This document shows positions 11,616 to 14,137 of a DNA stretch of 14,137 bases, piece after piece. Origin of the DNA: JAYFQF01 sp034927285 (GTDB lineage: Bacteria > Bacillota > Peptococcia > DRI-13 > UBA5745). Position 1 is the first letter of the stretch; every line of letters begins with the position of its first letter. Position numbers and translations under genes: made by a program. Location: contig JAYFQF010000029.1 in NCBI GenBank assembly GCA_034927285.1, positions 1 through 14,137 on the forward strand, in the 5' to 3' direction. Below the pieces are notes generated by a model. That model had not been told where the DNA came from. It was given only the letters and a program-made list of their open reading frames with translations, and did not search any database.

Positions 11616-13376
11616 TCAGCGATATTTCTTCAATTTGTCATATAAACAGGTCAGCGAAATCCCCAATTCTTTAGCCGCGGCCTTTTTTCCCTCCAGAGTC
11701 TCGCCGTGGCGTTTCAGCGACGCCAGAATCATCCGCTTTTCCATGGCGCTGATGCTTTTTCCTTCCAGCTGCTCCAAAGGAACCGTCTCCGCAGGATAGA
11801 GGACCGAAACCACATCCTCCCGGGTAATCAGGCTGTCGTCCCCCATGATCATCAGCTTTTCCACCAGGTTTTCCAGCTCCCGGATATTTCCCGGCCATTC
11901 ATAATCCCGCAGCTCCTGGATGGCCCCGGCGTCCAGGCGGGGTATCTGGTTTTCGCTTAAGGGCTCCATTCCGTTGATCCTTCCTCCCGCCTCCCGCAGC
12001 ACCCGGGTAGGAAAGGTCTTTCGCTCATACCAATCCCTTTCGCAATATTTGCGGATCATCTGCCGGGCCAAAAGGGGGATATCCCCCCGCCGCTCCCGCA
12101 GCGGCGGCAGATGAATGTGGATCACGTTCAGCCGGTAATACAAATCGCTGCGAAACTGCCCCTTTTCTACGGATTCTTTCAGGTTTTTGTTGGTTGCGGC
12201 GATGACCCGGACGTCCACCCGGATGGGATGTACGCCGCCCACCCGCTCCACTTCCTTTTCCTGCAGCACCCGCAAAAGCTTGGCCTGCAGATATAGATCC
12301 ATGTCGCCGATTTCATCCAGAAAGATAGTACCGCCGTTGGCCAGCTCAAATTTGCCCATCTTGGTCTTGACCGCCCCGGTAAAGGCGCCCTTTTCATAAC
12401 CGAAAAGCTCGCTTTCCAAAAGCGTGCCGGGAATGGCGGGACAGTTCACCTTGATAAAAGGTCCCTTGGCCCGGCAGCCGAACTCATGGATGCCGTGGGA
12501 AAACAACTCCTTGCCGGTACCGGACTCGCCGGTAATCAGCACCGTGGACATGCTGTCCGCCGCCTGCTTGGCCTGGCTGACGCATTTTTTGAAGTTCGGC
12601 GCTTCCCCCACCAGATCCATGAAAGAATATTTGGGCTGGTTCATGGAATGGATTTCCTCTTTCAGCGAGGCGATCTCTTCTTTGCTGCGATCCAGGATCT
12701 GAATCATTTTCTCTACCAGATTGGCGTCGTTAAAAACGGTTACCGCCCCCACCAGCCTTCCGTCGTTGATCAGTGGCGAGGCGTTGGCGATGATCGTCTT
12801 GCCGTTGGTCACATGGTTATTTCCGAAAACCGCTTTGCCGGTGCGCAGCACTTCGGCCAGGCTGCCGTCGGGGGACACCTCAAAAACGCTGAAGCCCAGC
12901 CGGTCTTTGGCCGGCACATTGAGAATCTTGGTAAAAGCGGCGTTTACATAAGTGATGATGCCGTTTTCATCCACCACCTCGATTCCTTCCTGAGCCGCTT
13001 CCATAGCGGCTTCGGCCTGGCGGTACTTTTGCTCGTTTTTCACCAGCCGGACGAATACCGGCGCCAGAAATTCGCTTTGCCGGGAATCGTAAACCAGGCT
13101 GCCGGAGGACCGGGCCATCTCCAGATAATCCAGGGTATCCGTCAATCCCAGGGTATCGATAATCAGGTCAAAATCCGGCCGGCTCGCTTCCATCAGGGAA
13201 AGGGAAGAACAATATACCGGCACCGGGCTTTCCTGAAACCAGAGAACCTCTTCATTCTTTGCCGACGGGTCCAGCACTGCCGCAAGCTCCACATCATGCA
13301 CCAGCTTCAGGCCCCGCAGCACCTCCAGCTGCTGGCTGAAACGGCCAATCAATAAAAGTCTGGATTTTTTTTGCAT
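11616..13376 (-). CDS. Sigma-54-dependent transcriptional activator with Rossmann-like and PAS sensor domains
   Basis: This 586-residue protein has four visible parts. Residues 1-110 look like a Rossmann-type alternating fold (LLLIGRFSQQLEVL, ELAAVLD, DFDLIIDTLG). Residues 115-220 form a PAS domain (GIEVVDENGIITYVNAAFTK), with a short coiled coil at 222-248. The AAA+ domain (253-480) has Walker A GESGTGKE (283-290), the sigma-54-contacting GAFTGA (330-335), Walker B GGTIFLDE (348-355), and WPGNIRELEN. The C-terminus is a Fis-type HTH (GKKAAAKELGISLTCLYDKL). It remodels sigma-54 RNA polymerase at -24/-12 promoters. About 25 extra residues (447-480) lie between the AAA+ core and WPGN. The ATG at 13376 follows AAAGGAG with a 7-nt gap. 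It is divergent from a transporter gene with a sigma-54 promoter, its likely target. The signal is unknown. Confidence 0.92.
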   Translation of the reverse strand: MQKKSRLLLIGRFSQQLEVLRGLKLVHDVELAAVLDPSAKNEEVLWFQESPVPVYCSSLSLMEASRPDFDLIIDTLGLTDTLDYLEMARSSGSLVYDSRQSEFLAPVFVRLVKNEQKYRQAEAAMEAAQEGIEVVDENGIITYVNAAFTKILNVPAKDRLGFSVFEVSPDGSLAEVLRTGKAVFGNNHVTNGKTIIANASPLINDGRLVGAVTVFNDANLVEKMIQILDRSKEEIASLKEEIHSMNQPKYSFMDLVGEAPNFKKCVSQAKQAADSMSTVLITGESGTGKELFSHGIHEFGCRAKGPFIKVNCPAIPGTLLESELFGYEKGAFTGAVKTKMGKFELANGGTIFLDEIGDMDLYLQAKLLRVLQEKEVERVGGVHPIRVDVRVIAATNKNLKESVEKGQFRSDLYYRLNVIHIHLPPLRERRGDIPLLARQMIRKYCERDWYERKTFPTRVLREAGGRINGMEPLSENQIPRLDAGAIQELRDYEWPGNIRELENLVEKLMIMGDDSLITREDVVSVLYPAETVPLEQLEGKSISAMEKRMILASLKRHGETLEGKKAAAKELGISLTCLYDKLKKYR

Positions 13377-13439
13377 TGGCATTCTCCTTTCCCGGATGGA
13401 CCGCTTCAAAAGTTTGCAAAATTCGGATTTCCTCCCCTA

Positions 13440-13468
13440 ATTAAAGCAAACTCAAGACTAAAATGCAA
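13440..13468 (-). promoter_or_regulatory. Possible sigma-A promoter of the activator gene
   Basis: TTGCAT (13468-13463) and TTTAAT (13445-13440) are 17 bp apart on the minus strand, about 64 bp before the start codon. The -10 is good (5 of 6) and the -35 weak. Confidence 0.35.
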
Positions 13469-13478
13469 TGCGCACTCC

Positions 13479-13668
13479 CGCTAAGATTTTGTTCACCTCT
13501 TCACATTATTTCACTTTCTGATAATTTTCTATTTCGAAAATAGAAATTGCCTTTCTACCTATATTTATGCGGTTTTTCGCGAAAAAGTCGGCTTATCTCC
13601 CTTGTCCCGAATTCCGATTCCTGGAATTTCCTCTGTTATGGACATTCCCTTAACCCGCGCTAAGATTT
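13479..13668. repeat. Pair of 11-bp direct repeats in the activator-transporter intergenic region
   Basis: CGCTAAGATTT occurs at 13479-13489 and again at 13658-13668, 179 bp apart (about 17 helical turns), in the same orientation. The downstream copy lies about 55 bp before the sigma-54 promoter. The two copies flank both palindromes. Confidence 0.4.
13526..13586. promoter_or_regulatory. Two palindromes, candidate enhancer sites for the sigma-54 activator
   Basis: The first has perfect 9-bp arms, TTTCTATTT (13526-13534) and AAATAGAAA (13538-13546), around CGA. The second is the perfect 14-bp palindrome TTTTTCGCGAAAAA (13573-13586). Their centres are about 43 bp apart, near four helical turns, and lie about 140-190 bp upstream of the -24/-12 promoter, a normal distance for upstream activating sequences. 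Both have a T-run/CG/A-run core, which may mean they bind the same Fis-type HTH. Confidence 0.5.
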
Positions 13669-13713
13669 CAGCATTTACCGGCGGTCCGGCATTATTTTTT
13701 CTTCCGGCAAATC

Positions 13714-13729
13714 AGGCACGCTTTGTGCA
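13714..13729 (+). promoter_or_regulatory. Sigma-54 (-24/-12) promoter of the transporter
   Basis: AGGCACG-CTTT-GTGCA matches the consensus TGGCACG-N4-TTGCA at all but two positions. The invariant GG (13715-13716) and GC (13727-13728) are separated by exactly 10 bp. Transcription would start near 13740, about 110 nt before the transporter start. The divergent gene encodes a GAFTGA-containing activator. Confidence 0.75.
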
Positions 13730-13781
13730 ATATTCAGAAAGTGTCATGCATACGTTGTATTAAATCCGGCGAATGGAGGTG

Positions 13782-13856
13782 ATGACATTTCCTTTTTCTG
13801 CAGTCTGGGATTCCGGGTTTTCTATCCGCATTAATGACAGGAGGAGTATTTTATGA
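13782..13856 (+). CDS. Possible 24-residue leader peptide overlapping the transporter start
   Basis: An ORF opening MTFPFSAVWD runs from ATG 13782 (or in-frame ATG 13773) to TGA 13854-13856. The stop shares an ATGA with the transporter's ATG at 13853. GGAGGTGAT, a near-perfect anti-16S match, sits at 13775-13783 but is very close to the ATG. The 4-bp overlap suggests translational coupling. No similarity to any known peptide is recognised, and it may be chance. Confidence 0.25.
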   Translation: MTFPFSAVWDSGFSIRINDRRSIL

Positions 13857-14137
13857 TTATTGTTCTTGTACCATTTTGTGTCCTGCTTGCTATTATCCTG
13901 ATTAAAAAGATCCCTTACATTGGCGGAAATATCACTGCCGGCCTTCTGATCACCGGACTTCTGGCTCTTTTGATGGGCGGGATTTATAACCCCATCCAAT
14001 GGCTGACCGCCTGGGTCGACGGCATCGACCGCATCGCCTGGGTCATGTGCCTCACCATCTTCGGCAGTCTCTACGCGGAAACCCAGGTCCGCATGGGCAC
14101 CATGGATACCGTCTTAAACGTGATGCGGGCCAAATTC
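13853..14137 (+). CDS. Membrane transporter, N-terminal 95 residues (partial; ion-transporter/TRAP-DctM- or GntP-like)
   Basis: The ORF starts at ATG 13853 with AGGAGG 8 nt upstream and is open at the window end. It opens with a hydrophobic segment (IIVLVPFCVLLAIILI), then KKIPYIGGN and a second segment (about 26-45), a loop NPIQWLTAWVDGIDR, a third segment (about 58-73), and GTMDTVLNVMRAKF. This order of segments and the loop before an amphipathic VLNVMRAKF helix resemble the start of GntP/DctM-type organic-acid permeases, but the family assignment is tentative. The divergent sigma-54 activator and the -24/-12 promoter indicate substrate-induced expression. Confidence 0.7.
   Translation, partial: MIIVLVPFCVLLAIILIKKIPYIGGNITAGLLITGLLALLMGGIYNPIQWLTAWVDGIDRIAWVMCLTIFGSLYAETQVRMGTMDTVLNVMRAKF

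Noticed and set aside
12486..13355. A 289-codon open frame on the plus strand opposite the sigma-54 activator
   Set aside because: It is antisense to the N-terminal, PAS and early AAA+ coding sequence, is rich in His/Gln/Arg as expected of a mirror frame, and has no recognised motif.
13760..13999. A 79-codon minus-strand frame overlapping the transporter start
   Set aside because: It overlaps the well-supported transporter start and its ribosome site on the other strand, and shows no domain.

Overview
The window looks like chromosomal DNA of an anaerobic member of the Bacillota (Clostridia or Negativicutes grade; I cannot place it more finely). The reasons are GC-rich genes with strong AGGAGG ribosome sites, sigma-A promoters with 17-bp spacers, a T-box leader, a clostridial-style mnmA, a molybdenum hydroxylase and a sigma-54 activator. 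No rRNA, tRNA or CRISPR array was seen.

Layout. (1) At 1-143 lies the right end of an IS30-family insertion sequence, still carrying the C-terminus of its transposase. It has cut into the second membrane segment of a minus-strand dCache sensor (111-1316), which has lost its whole cytoplasmic output part. Upstream of the sensor in the same operon is a solute-binding lipoprotein (1373-2830) with a clear promoter and an overlapping palindrome. (2) A two-gene minus-strand operon encodes a MtnA-type sugar-phosphate isomerase (3783-5054) and a class II aldolase (2976-3758). Together they fit an oxygen-independent salvage of methylthioribose (or 5-deoxyribose) phosphate to DHAP plus an aldehyde. (3) Divergent from it are a single-chain [2Fe-2S]/molybdopterin hydroxylase of the xanthine dehydrogenase family (5253-8009) and mnmA, the tRNA 2-thiouridylase (8037-9110), closed by a strong terminator. 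(4) On the minus strand, a TrpB2-type tryptophan synthase beta chain (9278-10657) sits behind a complete T-box leader. The specifier reads UGG (Trp), and the leader has its own promoter and terminator. (5) A short MntR/DtxR-like metalloregulator follows (11114-11491), with its own promoter and terminator. (6) A sigma-54 activator (11616-13376) with an N-terminal Rossmann-like domain, a PAS domain, an AAA+ domain and a Fis-type HTH is divergent from a membrane transporter (13853 to the window end). The intergenic region holds a near-consensus -24/-12 promoter pointing at the transporter, two palindromes suitable as activator sites, and a possible short leader ORF whose stop overlaps the transporter start.

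The most informative items are the Trp-specific T-box that ties TrpB2 to tryptophan supply, the complete sigma-54 activator/promoter/transporter module, the mtnA-aldolase pair, the IS30-truncated sensor, and the mixed metal-site residues of the DtxR-family regulator. I found no clear evidence of an entirely new system. All functions below come from reading motifs by eye, without any database search.
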